Positions 1-5,467 of a stretch of DNA of 5,540 bases are shown here, piece by piece (the stretch's first letter is position 1; the number at the start of each line of letters is the position of its first letter). A program made the position numbers and the translations under genes. The stretch covers positions 1 through 5,540 of the forward strand of contig CADBFL010000121.1 in NCBI GenBank assembly GCA_902793875.1, written 5' to 3'. The notes beneath the pieces are model-generated. The model saw nothing but the letters and a program-made list of their open reading frames with translations, was not told the origin of the DNA and searched no databases. The stretch is from an uncultured Eubacteriales bacterium. Its GTDB lineage: Bacteria; Bacillota; Clostridia; Peptostreptococcales; Anaerovoracaceae.

Positions 1-1821
1 GCCTGCGGCAAGTGCGTAGAGGTCTGCCCTGCAGGCGCTGTCAGACTCGGACAGAAGCTCTGCACGAAGCACGGCGAGGTCGAATATCCTAAGCAGGAGC
101 TCCCTGACGAGAACTTCTGGCCTGAGGAGAAGTGGAACTGGAACTACAAGAACGAGAACGGCGTCATCCAGACATGGCCTACAGGAACAGCTCCTTGCAA
201 GTCTGCATGCCCGCTCCACATCGCTATCCAGGGTTACATCGACATGGCTTCGAGAGGCGAGTACAGAGACGCTCTCGAACTCATCAAGAGAGATAACCCG
301 TTCCCTGCAGTATGCGGCGCTATCTGCCATAAGTACTGCGAGCTCGAGTGCACGAGAGGTTCGGTCGACGAAGCTCTGGCCATCGACGACATCAAGGCCT
401 TCATCGCTGCCAAGGATCTCGAGGACAAGCATAAATACATCCCGCCGATGTCATCCACGACGAGAGAGCCGTTCGACCAGAAGATCGGTATCGTGGGTTC
501 CGGCCCTGCAGGTCTTTCCTGCGCATACTTCCTCGCTATCGAGGGCTACAAGCCTGTAGTATTCGAGAAGCAGGAGATGCCTGGCGGAATGATGACACTC
601 GGAATCCCTAACTTCAGACTCGACAAGAAGGTCGTGAACGCCGAGATCGACATCCTCAAAGAGATGGGCGTCGAGATCAGATGCGGCGTCGAGGTCGGCA
701 AGGACGTTACGTTCCAGTCGCTCCGTGAAGAGGGCTTCAAGGGCTTCTTCGTCGGAACAGGACTCCAGGCATGCGGAAAGCTCGGCATCCCGGGCGATGA
801 CGCTCAGGGAGTCATCGGCGGCGTAGACTACGTAAAGAGCGTGACACTGGGCAAGGCAAAGAAGCTCAGCGGCGACGTGGTAGTCATCGGCGGCGGAAAC
901 ATCGGAGCCGACGTTGCAAGAACGGCTATCCGTCAGGGCGCGAAGAACGTGCACCTGTACTGCCTCGAGTCCTATGACGAGATGCCGATGGGCGAAGAGG
1001 ATCAGGAATTCCTCAAGGCTGAAGGCATCGTCATCCACGACGGATGGGGCCAGACTGAGGTCGTCACAAAGAGCGGCAAGGTCGCAGGCATCAAGTTCAG
1101 AAAGTGCGTCAGCGTCAAGAACGCAGAGGGCAGATTCGACCCTAAGTTCGACGACAAGGAGACCACAGAGCAGGCCTGCTCAACCATCCTGTTCTCGATC
1201 GGACAGAAGCCTGACTACGGCAAGCTCTTCGAGGGCACAAAGGTCGAGCTCACTCAGAGGGGCATGATCGTTGCAGATCCTGTCACACTGCAGACAGCAG
1301 AGCCTGACATCTTCGCAGGCGGCGACTCCGTAAGCGGACAGAAGTTCGTGGTAGACGCTCTTGCGATGGGACGCGAAGGCGCTGTATCGCTCCACAGATT
1401 CGTGAACGAGGGACAGCATCTGATGATCCACAGGAACACACGTAACTTCGAGATGCTCGACAAGGAAGAGATCGTTCTCCCTGCAAGCGAGTACAAGAAG
1501 CCTGCGCGTCAGATCAGAGAGATCGACGAGAGCAAGAAGCTCACGATGGACTACGAGATCAAACAGTTCAGCGAAGAGCAGATCAAGAAGGAAGCCGAGA
1601 GATGCCTCAAGTGCGGACGCAGCGTAGTCGACCAGAACAAGTGCATCGGCTGCGGAATGTGCACGGTGCAGTGCAAGTTCGACGCCATCCACCTGATCCG
1701 TCGTCCGGACGGAGACCTCTACTCCAGGATGATCCCTGCAGAGCAGAAGTTCGTCGGTATCGGCAAGAACATGCCTGGCCGTGTTGCCCGCATCATAAAG
1801 AAAAAAGTTGCAGGCAGATAA
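1..1821 (+). CDS. GltD/NfnL-like FAD- and NAD(P)-binding oxidoreductase with several Fe-S motifs (5' end outside window)
   Basis: Frame 1 is open from the first base, so the N-terminus is missing; 606 codons are visible. Numbered from the window start, residues 2-10 hold the end of a ferredoxin motif (CGKCVEVCP, its first Cys upstream). Residues 66-117 resemble the GltD/dihydropyrimidine dehydrogenase N-terminal Fe-S region (Cys66, Cys70, Cys105, Cys109, Cys113, Cys117). A FAD-type GSGPAG lies at 166-171, a second dinucleotide motif GGGNIG at 297-302 and the flavin-site FAGGD at 438-442. The C-terminus has CLKC (535-538) and CIGCGMCTVQC (548-558). Family members pass electrons between NAD(P)H, flavin and Fe-S clusters in the cytoplasm, as in GltD, NfnL and electron-bifurcating complexes. 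A ferredoxin segment in front of a GltD module suggests a subunit of a bifurcating hydrogenase- or transhydrogenase-like complex (for example the StnC type); that is inference. The usual Tyr-Arg-Arg after the second dinucleotide motif reads Tyr-Cys-Leu-Glu (320-323). hypA follows after 24 nt. Certain as a GltD-like protein; substrate and complex are not determined. Confidence 0.9.
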   Translation, partial: ACGKCVEVCPAGAVRLGQKLCTKHGEVEYPKQELPDENFWPEEKWNWNYKNENGVIQTWPTGTAPCKSACPLHIAIQGYIDMASRGEYRDALELIKRDNPFPAVCGAICHKYCELECTRGSVDEALAIDDIKAFIAAKDLEDKHKYIPPMSSTTREPFDQKIGIVGSGPAGLSCAYFLAIEGYKPVVFEKQEMPGGMMTLGIPNFRLDKKVVNAEIDILKEMGVEIRCGVEVGKDVTFQSLREEGFKGFFVGTGLQACGKLGIPGDDAQGVIGGVDYVKSVTLGKAKKLSGDVVVIGGGNIGADVARTAIRQGAKNVHLYCLESYDEMPMGEEDQEFLKAEGIVIHDGWGQTEVVTKSGKVAGIKFRKCVSVKNAEGRFDPKFDDKETTEQACSTILFSIGQKPDYGKLFEGTKVELTQRGMIVADPVTLQTAEPDIFAGGDSVSGQKFVVDALAMGREGAVSLHRFVNEGQHLMIHRNTRNFEMLDKEEIVLPASEYKKPARQIREIDESKKLTMDYEIKQFSEEQIKKEAERCLKCGRSVVDQNKCIGCGMCTVQCKFDAIHLIRRPDGDLYSRMIPAEQKFVGIGKNMPGRVARIIKKKVAGR

Positions 1822-1845
1822 TCAGGGATTGGATGATCATCAGTT

Positions 1846-2226
1846 ATGCATGAACTAGGATTAGTAAATTACGCAGTCAAAGAGGTAGACAAGTTCGCTA
1901 AGGAAAACGGCATCACCAACATAAAGACGGTGACGCTCGAATTCGGCGAGGTCTCGGGCATAATATCGTCGTATCTGTACGACTACTGGGACTGGTACAC
2001 GAAGAAGTACCATCTTCTCGAAGGAGCGAAGCTCAGATGCGAGGAGATCCCGGCCGTCACATGGTGCGACGACTGCAAGATCACGTACAGCACCGTGACC
2101 TACGGCAAGAAGTGCCCGCACTGCGGCAGCGGCAATACATGGCTGCTGCGCGGCAACGAGATGAGGATCAAATCGATCGAGGTCGAGGACGATACTCTCG
2201 AGGCCGGAGGCGAATACAGACCATAG
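1846..2226 (+). CDS. hypA: Hydrogenase maturation nickel metallochaperone HypA
   Basis: 126 residues. HypA delivers nickel, with the GTPase HypB, to [NiFe]-hydrogenase precursors, and in some bacteria to urease. The N-terminus reads Met-His-Glu: His2 and Glu3 are the family's nickel-site residues, which fixes the start at this ATG although upstream Shine-Dalgarno complementarity is poor (only AGGGA near 1824-1828, too distant). A zinc site with two CxxC pairs is present (Cys74/Cys77 and Cys90/Cys93), followed by the typical GNEMRIKSIEVE end. The protein is slightly longer than the usual ~115 residues because of an acidic/Gly tail after residue 116. It lies 24 nt after the Fe-S flavoprotein, with 28 nt to the next ORF, consistent with one operon and possible translational coupling. 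No hypB or nickel enzyme is in the window, so the client is unknown. Confidence 0.92.
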   Translation: MHELGLVNYAVKEVDKFAKENGITNIKTVTLEFGEVSGIISSYLYDYWDWYTKKYHLLEGAKLRCEEIPAVTWCDDCKITYSTVTYGKKCPHCGSGNTWLLRGNEMRIKSIEVEDDTLEAGGEYRP

Positions 2227-2254
2227 CGAACGATACCCAGTCAAGGAGGTTAAT

Positions 2255-2452
2255 ATGACCAATCAGGAAATGCGCGAAGTCGTAAAAAGGCTCAACGTGC
2301 CGCTGTTCAAGATGAACTACAAGGCCGGCGTCCGCCTGCCTAACCTCGAGGCCTTCCTTGCCGGCGACGACGGTGCGCTCGACGCATACGACCCTAAGGC
2401 AAAGGAAAGACTCAGCAAAATGCTTGAGCAGGAAGTAAAGAAGAGCAAATAG
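2255..2452 (+). CDS. Small protein of unknown function (65 aa)
   Basis: I do not recognise this protein. It has a near-perfect Shine-Dalgarno (AAGGAGG, 2243-2249) five bases before the ATG, so translation is well supported. It is soluble-looking, with no signal peptide, membrane segment or cysteine. A basic N-terminal half (residues 1-26, with MREVVKRLN and FKMNYKAG) is followed by an LPNLEAFLAGDDG segment (about 28-40) and a charged, probably helical tail ending in lysines (about 47-65). Codon use resembles its neighbours, arguing against recent transfer. It follows hypA by 28 nt and its stop lies just before the structured RNA region, so it is probably the last gene of the redox/hypA transcript unless transcription continues into the RNA. 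The gene is fairly sure; the function is open. Confidence 0.75.
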   Translation: MTNQEMREVVKRLNVPLFKMNYKAGVRLPNLEAFLAGDDGALDAYDPKAKERLSKMLEQEVKKSK

Positions 2453-2459
2453 GGCTCTT
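2441..2459 (+). other. Stem-loop across the stop codon of the 65-aa ORF
   Basis: AAGAGC (2441-2446) pairs perfectly with GCTCTT (2454-2459) around a 7-nt loop containing the TAG stop. The following bases are T-C-A-C rather than a T run, so it is a poor intrinsic terminator. It could be an RNA processing or stability element between the mRNA and the downstream structured RNA. A six-base stem may also be chance. Confidence 0.35.
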
Positions 2460-2666
2460 TCACAGGTGAATAGTCCGCGGCCATGTTCGTGGTTGAAAGT
2501 CCATGCCAGATACGGGCGAAGGGACCCACGTAAGCAGCGCGCAGGAAGCCGCTGTGATCATGGCGTATCTTAGATGTAAGTCCTCCGCAAAGCGGGTAAA
2601 GGCGAGTGTGGGGTCAAAGACCAGGTCGAGTGGCCGCGGTACTAATCAGCAGACGGAAAACTTCCG
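2459..2666 (+). ncRNA. Candidate structured RNA, probably raiA-motif RNA
   Basis: This gene-free segment has strong RNA folding signals. A closing helix pairs 2475-2483 with 2631-2639 (nine Watson-Crick pairs, mostly G-C, plus a G-T pair at 2484/2630). Inside are 2508-2514 with 2564-2570 (seven pairs), 2535-2539 with 2550-2554, a hairpin 2585-2588/2592-2595 with an AAA loop, and a hairpin 2612-2615/2619-2622 with an AAA loop. Possible extra contacts (2501-2505 with 2559-2563; 2523-2529 with 2608-2615) would form pseudoknots. A hairpin at 2654-2658/2662-2666 ends the segment. raiA-motif RNAs are known as ~200-nt complex RNAs of Firmicutes and Actinobacteria often encoded upstream of raiA/hpf; here hpf begins about 360 nt further on. 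The class name rests on size, complexity and context, not on a recalled consensus. Ends are approximate. No convincing own promoter is seen, so processing from the upstream transcript is possible. Confidence 0.6.
2654..2666 (+). other. Hairpin abutting the ribosome binding site of the 75-aa ORF
   Basis: CGGAA (2654-2658) pairs with TTCCG (2662-2666) around a 3-nt loop. The Shine-Dalgarno GGGAGG (2667-2672) begins at the next base. The hairpin may mark the 3' end of the structured RNA or tune translation of the downstream ORF. The pairing is seen directly; the role is inferred. Confidence 0.4.
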
Positions 2667-2678
2667 GGGAGGAATAAA

Positions 2679-2906
2679 ATGAGAGATTATACAATGGATC
2701 TGACGAAGGAAGAACTGGACTGCCTCGCAAACGGCGTGTCGGCAGACGGCAAGGCCACGAAGGAAGCAGAAAAGGTCATCCTCGCCCGCATCAAAGAGGG
2801 TAAGGAAAAGGATTATCCTAAGCTGGAGCTCAAGAGACAGCTCAGATGCAAGCTCGGACCTGAAGAAGGAAGAAGAGTAGCGCTCGTCGTAGACAAGCTC
2901 TGGTAA
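2679..2906 (+). CDS. Small charged protein of unknown function (75 aa)
   Basis: I do not recognise this protein. The ATG is preceded by a good Shine-Dalgarno (GGGAGG, 2667-2672) at a six-base distance. The sequence is rich in Lys, Glu and Leu (LTKEELDCLANGVSADGK at about 8-25, then alternating charged helices), with two cysteines (15 and 57) and no membrane segment; it ends DKLW. It looks like a small helical cytosolic protein. It lies between the structured RNA and an intrinsic terminator, so RNA and ORF are probably on one transcript that ends before hpf. An in-frame ATG at 2694 (residue 6) is less likely because it lacks a well-placed ribosome site. The reading frame is convincing from its ribosome site and codon use; the function is open. 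Confidence 0.75.
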   Translation: MRDYTMDLTKEELDCLANGVSADGKATKEAEKVILARIKEGKEKDYPKLELKRQLRCKLGPEEGRRVALVVDKLW

Positions 2907-2932
2907 AATTTCCATAACAATTTGTTTAGAAA

Positions 2933-2966
2933 GTGTGCATCTTCACCTAAGGTGCACACATTTTTT
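2933..2966 (+). terminator. Rho-independent terminator after the 75-aa ORF
   Basis: GTGTGCA (2933-2939) pairs perfectly with TGCACAC (2953-2959), extendable by T-G and C-G pairs at 2940/2952 and 2941/2951, and a six-T run follows at 2961-2966. It lies 26 nt after the stop codon and separates the ncRNA/75-aa unit from hpf. A small alternative hairpin inside the loop (CACC/GGTG, 2944-2947 with 2951-2954) competes with the main stem. Confidence 0.85.
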
Positions 2967-2976
2967 GTACAAGATA

Positions 2977-2985
2977 TGGTATTAT
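2977..2985 (+). promoter_or_regulatory. Probable extended -10 promoter for hpf
   Basis: TGG-TATTAT (TG at 2977-2978, hexamer 2980-2985) fits the extended -10 pattern TGnTATAAT with one mismatch in the hexamer. No good -35 is found at 16-18 bp; the region upstream is the terminator T-run. Transcription would start near 2992, giving a ~30-nt leader with the hpf ribosome site. An overlapping TATTAT at 2983-2988 is an alternative -10. Position just after a terminator supports an independent promoter. Confidence 0.5.
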
Positions 2986-3021
2986 TATGTTGCAAAACTA
3001 CGATATGAGGAGGCTTGAAAT

Positions 3022-3555
3022 ATGAAGGTACAGATATCATCAAAGAACTATCCGATGAGCGAAAAGCTCAGCACATACATCGAAAAGAAACTGGGCAAGC
3101 TCGACAAATATTTCAACGAAGACGTAACAGCTAACGTGGTAGTCTCCAAACTCAGGGAGACGCCGAAGTTCGAAGCTACTATCAATGCGAAGCAGGCTGT
3201 GTTCAGGGCCGAGATGGCAAACGACAGCATCTACGACGCGGTGGACATGGCTACAGATAAACTCGCTAACCAGATGAGCAAGCTCAAGGGCAAGCTCGAG
3301 GCGAGATACAAAGAAAACAAGGCTCTCAAGCTCGAGTTCGTTCCGGAACCGGACGAAGACGAGTTCGAGGAGGAAATGACCATCGTAAGGAGAAAGCAGG
3401 TAGAGCTGGCTCCTATGGTGGCGGAAGAGGCGGTGCTCCAGATGGAGATGCTGGGACACGATTTCTTCGTGTTCCTCGACATGGACACCAACGACGTAAG
3501 CGTCGTATACAAGCGCAAGGGAAACGCTTACGGACTTATTGAAACAAAGAGATAG
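3022..3555 (+). CDS. hpf: Long-form ribosome hibernation promoting factor (HPF/RaiA family)
   Basis: 177 residues, typical of long HPF. The N-terminal domain (about 1-105) has the RaiA/YfiA beta-alpha-beta-beta-beta-alpha pattern, starting MKVQISSKNYPMSEKL and ending in a basic helix (KLANQMSKLKGKLEARYKENK). It binds the 30S subunit in the mRNA/tRNA channel. An acidic linker (about 108-118) leads to the C-terminal dimerisation domain (about 119-177) with EEAVLQMEMLGHDFFVF at 135-151 and VVYKRKGNAYGLI at 161-173. In the family this domain pairs two ribosomes into inactive 100S dimers, usually in stationary phase or starvation. The ribosome site GAGGAGG (3007-3013) is eight bases from the ATG. 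The gene sits behind a terminator and an extended -10 promoter and is followed after 14 nt by the LCP gene. Identification is secure. Confidence 0.96.
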   Translation: MKVQISSKNYPMSEKLSTYIEKKLGKLDKYFNEDVTANVVVSKLRETPKFEATINAKQAVFRAEMANDSIYDAVDMATDKLANQMSKLKGKLEARYKENKALKLEFVPEPDEDEFEEEMTIVRRKQVELAPMVAEEAVLQMEMLGHDFFVFLDMDTNDVSVVYKRKGNAYGLIETKR

Positions 3556-3569
3556 GACAAGACTGGTTT

Positions 3570-5429
3570 ATGGCATTCAACGACTGGGAACCGGACGATC
3601 TTCTTGATTTTCATTTTGACAATCCGGCCCCGAAAACAAGTGCTGACAGCGGCGCAAGGAGCGCTGCAAAAAGCGCAGCAAACAACAGCATAGATGACGA
3701 TTTCGAAGTTTTCGACAGACTGATCGAGTCGAACCGGCAGCAGGCAGCGGCGGCGGGAACACAACAGTCCTCCGCGGGCAGCAGCGCCGGCAGCGGCAGA
3801 GGGCTTGGCGATAACTTTGATTTCTATGACGAACTGAAGCGCAGCGAGCTGTCTTCGCGCGGAAGAGAATCCGCCGGACGCTCTTACAGCGCGCCGAAGG
3901 CTGAATCCGCCGGACGCTCTTACAGCGCGCCGAAGGCAGAACCTTCAAGACCGGTGAGGACGGGATCCGCAAGGCCGGCGGGGGCAGAAGCCAAAAGGCC
4001 TCCGAAGGTCGAACCTCTGCCTGAGGATCACTTTTTCGACAAATTCGACAGACAGCGCAGCGAACGCGCCAGGAAAGAGCCTGTTGCTCTGCCTGAAGAG
4101 AAGAAGTTCCGCTCGCCTGTGGAATTCGACGCGATCAAACAGGCGTCCCAGGACGCATACGACAGATACCGCAGCAATTACGTGAAGAACCGCGCGAAGA
4201 TGGCGGGGAAGCTCGAACTCAACAAGGCGATGCGCATACTGACGGCCGCCTACGGTGTCTCGCTCGTCTCGTTCCTGCTTTCGATGACCATCATGAACGT
4301 GCTGCCGGGAGGCATGCTGATCGCTCTTTATGTGGTGCTGGGACTTCTGACGGCGGTCATCTTCCTGCAGATGCGCAGAAAGAAGATCAAGGTGTGGGCG
4401 AGGAGGCTCGCGTCCGTGCTCGCGGTCTTCCTGATATTCCTCTACGGCATGGGGACGGTCTACGCGCTGGGCACTCTCTCGTTCCTGAGTTCGACCTCGG
4501 TGGATAACGAATTCGCCGTGGCGAACATCACAAAGGACCCTTTCAATGTCGTCATCACGGGCATAGACACTACCGGCACGATCGACGAGGCGGGCAGATC
4601 GGACGTGAACATGATCGTTACCGTCAATCCGCAGACGGGCCAGATCCTGATGACCTCGATCCCGAGAGACTACGAGATCCACATGCCTGACCACGACTAC
4701 GCGGTCGACAAGCTCACTCATACGGGAACGTACGGCGTCCCGACGACTATAGGAGCGGAGCAGGAGCTCCTCGAAATGACAGCCAACTACTACGTGAAGG
4801 TAAACTTCACCACGGTCGAGAAGTTCATAGACGCGATCGGCGGAGTGGATGTGTATTCCGAGAATGAGTTCACTCCTTCATACAACGCGTATCCGGACGA
4901 CAAGGATCCGCCTCCGGAGGTGGACGGATGGACGGTCAAGAAGGGCATGAACCACATGACCGGCGCCCAGGCCCTCGTATTCGCGAGGGAGCGGAAGTCG
5001 TTCGATGACGGAGACAGGACGAGGATCAAAAACCAGCAGGCCGTGTTCGAAGCCATGATCAAGAAGGCCACGAGCAGCAAGACCATGCTGATGAGCTATA
5101 ACAAGATACTCTCGAGTCTGAAGAAGTACTTCGAGATGAGCTTCAGCTCCAAGGAGCTGCGCGCGCTTATCAAATACCAGCTCAGAAAGAATCCTACCTG
5201 GCTCATATACAGGAACCAGATCACCGGAGGCGACGGATCGCTCCAGACATATACTACAGGCGATGAATTCTGCTATGTAATGACGCAGGACGCAGAAAGC
5301 ATCGGCAACGCCAAGTCGCTCATACAGGCCGTTTTGAACGGACAGGAGCTCGAAAAGGACGAAGAGGGCGAAGTCCACGTCGTCCAGACCGAAGAGAGCG
5401 AAGGCGCTGAAGAGACAACAGAAGAATAA
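3570..5429 (+). CDS. LytR-CpsA-Psr (LCP) family cell-wall glycopolymer transferase with long cytosolic tail
   Basis: 619 residues. LCP enzymes transfer polyprenyl-linked glycopolymers (teichoic acids, capsule) to peptidoglycan outside the membrane. The catalytic domain spans about 322-500: DPFNVVITGIDT (323-334), GRSDVNMIV (342-350) and SIPRD (363-367) contain the conserved Arg343, Asp345, Arg366 and Asp367; FARERKSF with GDRTRIKNQQ (471-490) gives the later Arg/Asp/Gln motif. Three hydrophobic segments (about 221-241, 249-268, 280-301), with RRKKIKVWARR between the second and third, place the tail inside and the LCP domain outside. LCP proteins usually have a short tail and one or a few helices; here about 210 disordered residues precede the membrane, including a 12-residue tandem repeat (101-124). 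The C-terminus is strongly acidic (592-619). The ATG is preceded only by a weak, distant AGG (near 3554); no in-frame ATG follows until residue 211, and the 14-nt gap to hpf suggests coupling. The exact polymer substrate cannot be told. Confidence 0.92.
   Translation: MAFNDWEPDDLLDFHFDNPAPKTSADSGARSAAKSAANNSIDDDFEVFDRLIESNRQQAAAAGTQQSSAGSSAGSGRGLGDNFDFYDELKRSELSSRGRESAGRSYSAPKAESAGRSYSAPKAEPSRPVRTGSARPAGAEAKRPPKVEPLPEDHFFDKFDRQRSERARKEPVALPEEKKFRSPVEFDAIKQASQDAYDRYRSNYVKNRAKMAGKLELNKAMRILTAAYGVSLVSFLLSMTIMNVLPGGMLIALYVVLGLLTAVIFLQMRRKKIKVWARRLASVLAVFLIFLYGMGTVYALGTLSFLSSTSVDNEFAVANITKDPFNVVITGIDTTGTIDEAGRSDVNMIVTVNPQTGQILMTSIPRDYEIHMPDHDYAVDKLTHTGTYGVPTTIGAEQELLEMTANYYVKVNFTTVEKFIDAIGGVDVYSENEFTPSYNAYPDDKDPPPEVDGWTVKKGMNHMTGAQALVFARERKSFDDGDRTRIKNQQAVFEAMIKKATSSKTMLMSYNKILSSLKKYFEMSFSSKELRALIKYQLRKNPTWLIYRNQITGGDGSLQTYTTGDEFCYVMTQDAESIGNAKSLIQAVLNGQELEKDEEGEVHVVQTEESEGAEETTEE
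3867..3938 (+). repeat. Tandem 36-bp repeat, two copies, in the LCP tail
   Basis: Units 3867-3902 and 3903-3938 differ only at their last base (T or A). Each encodes ESAGRSYSAPKA, so the duplicated 12-residue motif is in phase with the reading frame. The near-identity, including silent positions, points to recent duplication or copy-number slippage within the disordered cytosolic region. Confidence 0.95.
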
Positions 5430-5467
5430 AGAAAAATATCAGAAGAACATCAAAAGGAAGGATTTAA

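Noticed and set aside
451..1692. Minus-strand reading frames of 195 and 170 codons opposite the flavoprotein gene.
   Set aside because: The + strand frame shows clear conserved motifs throughout; the antisense frames have shadow-like composition.
2424..2452. TTGAGC (2424-2429) as a -35 for a promoter of the structured RNA.
   Set aside because: At 17 bp spacing the -10 would be AAATAG, a poor match, and the site is inside the 65-aa ORF.
2441..2462. Intrinsic terminator after the 65-aa ORF.
   Set aside because: The stem is short and is followed by T-C-A-C with no T run.
2636..2650. GGTACTAAT resembles the 3' end of 23S rRNA.
   Set aside because: Only nine bases match and nothing else in the region resembles rRNA.
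2494..2666. Possible RNase P RNA: GAAAGTCCATGC (2495-2506) resembles the conserved 5' P4 region of bacterial RNase P RNA.
   Set aside because: The segment is only ~200 nt, lacks a matching 3' P4 strand (GGCTTA-type with ACAGAA) and the other conserved cores. A short match is not enough.
2965..2988. TTGTAC (2965-2970) as -35 for the hpf promoter.
   Set aside because: Spacing to either TATTAT is only 9 or 12 bp, too short for a standard promoter; the extended -10 reading is preferred.
3867..3938. CRISPR-like repeat.
   Set aside because: Two direct copies without spacers, in frame within a coding sequence.
3945..4721. Minus-strand reading frame of 258 codons.
   Set aside because: It is antisense to the LCP gene, with an Arg/Asp/His/Val-rich composition typical of a codon-bias shadow and no recognisable domain.
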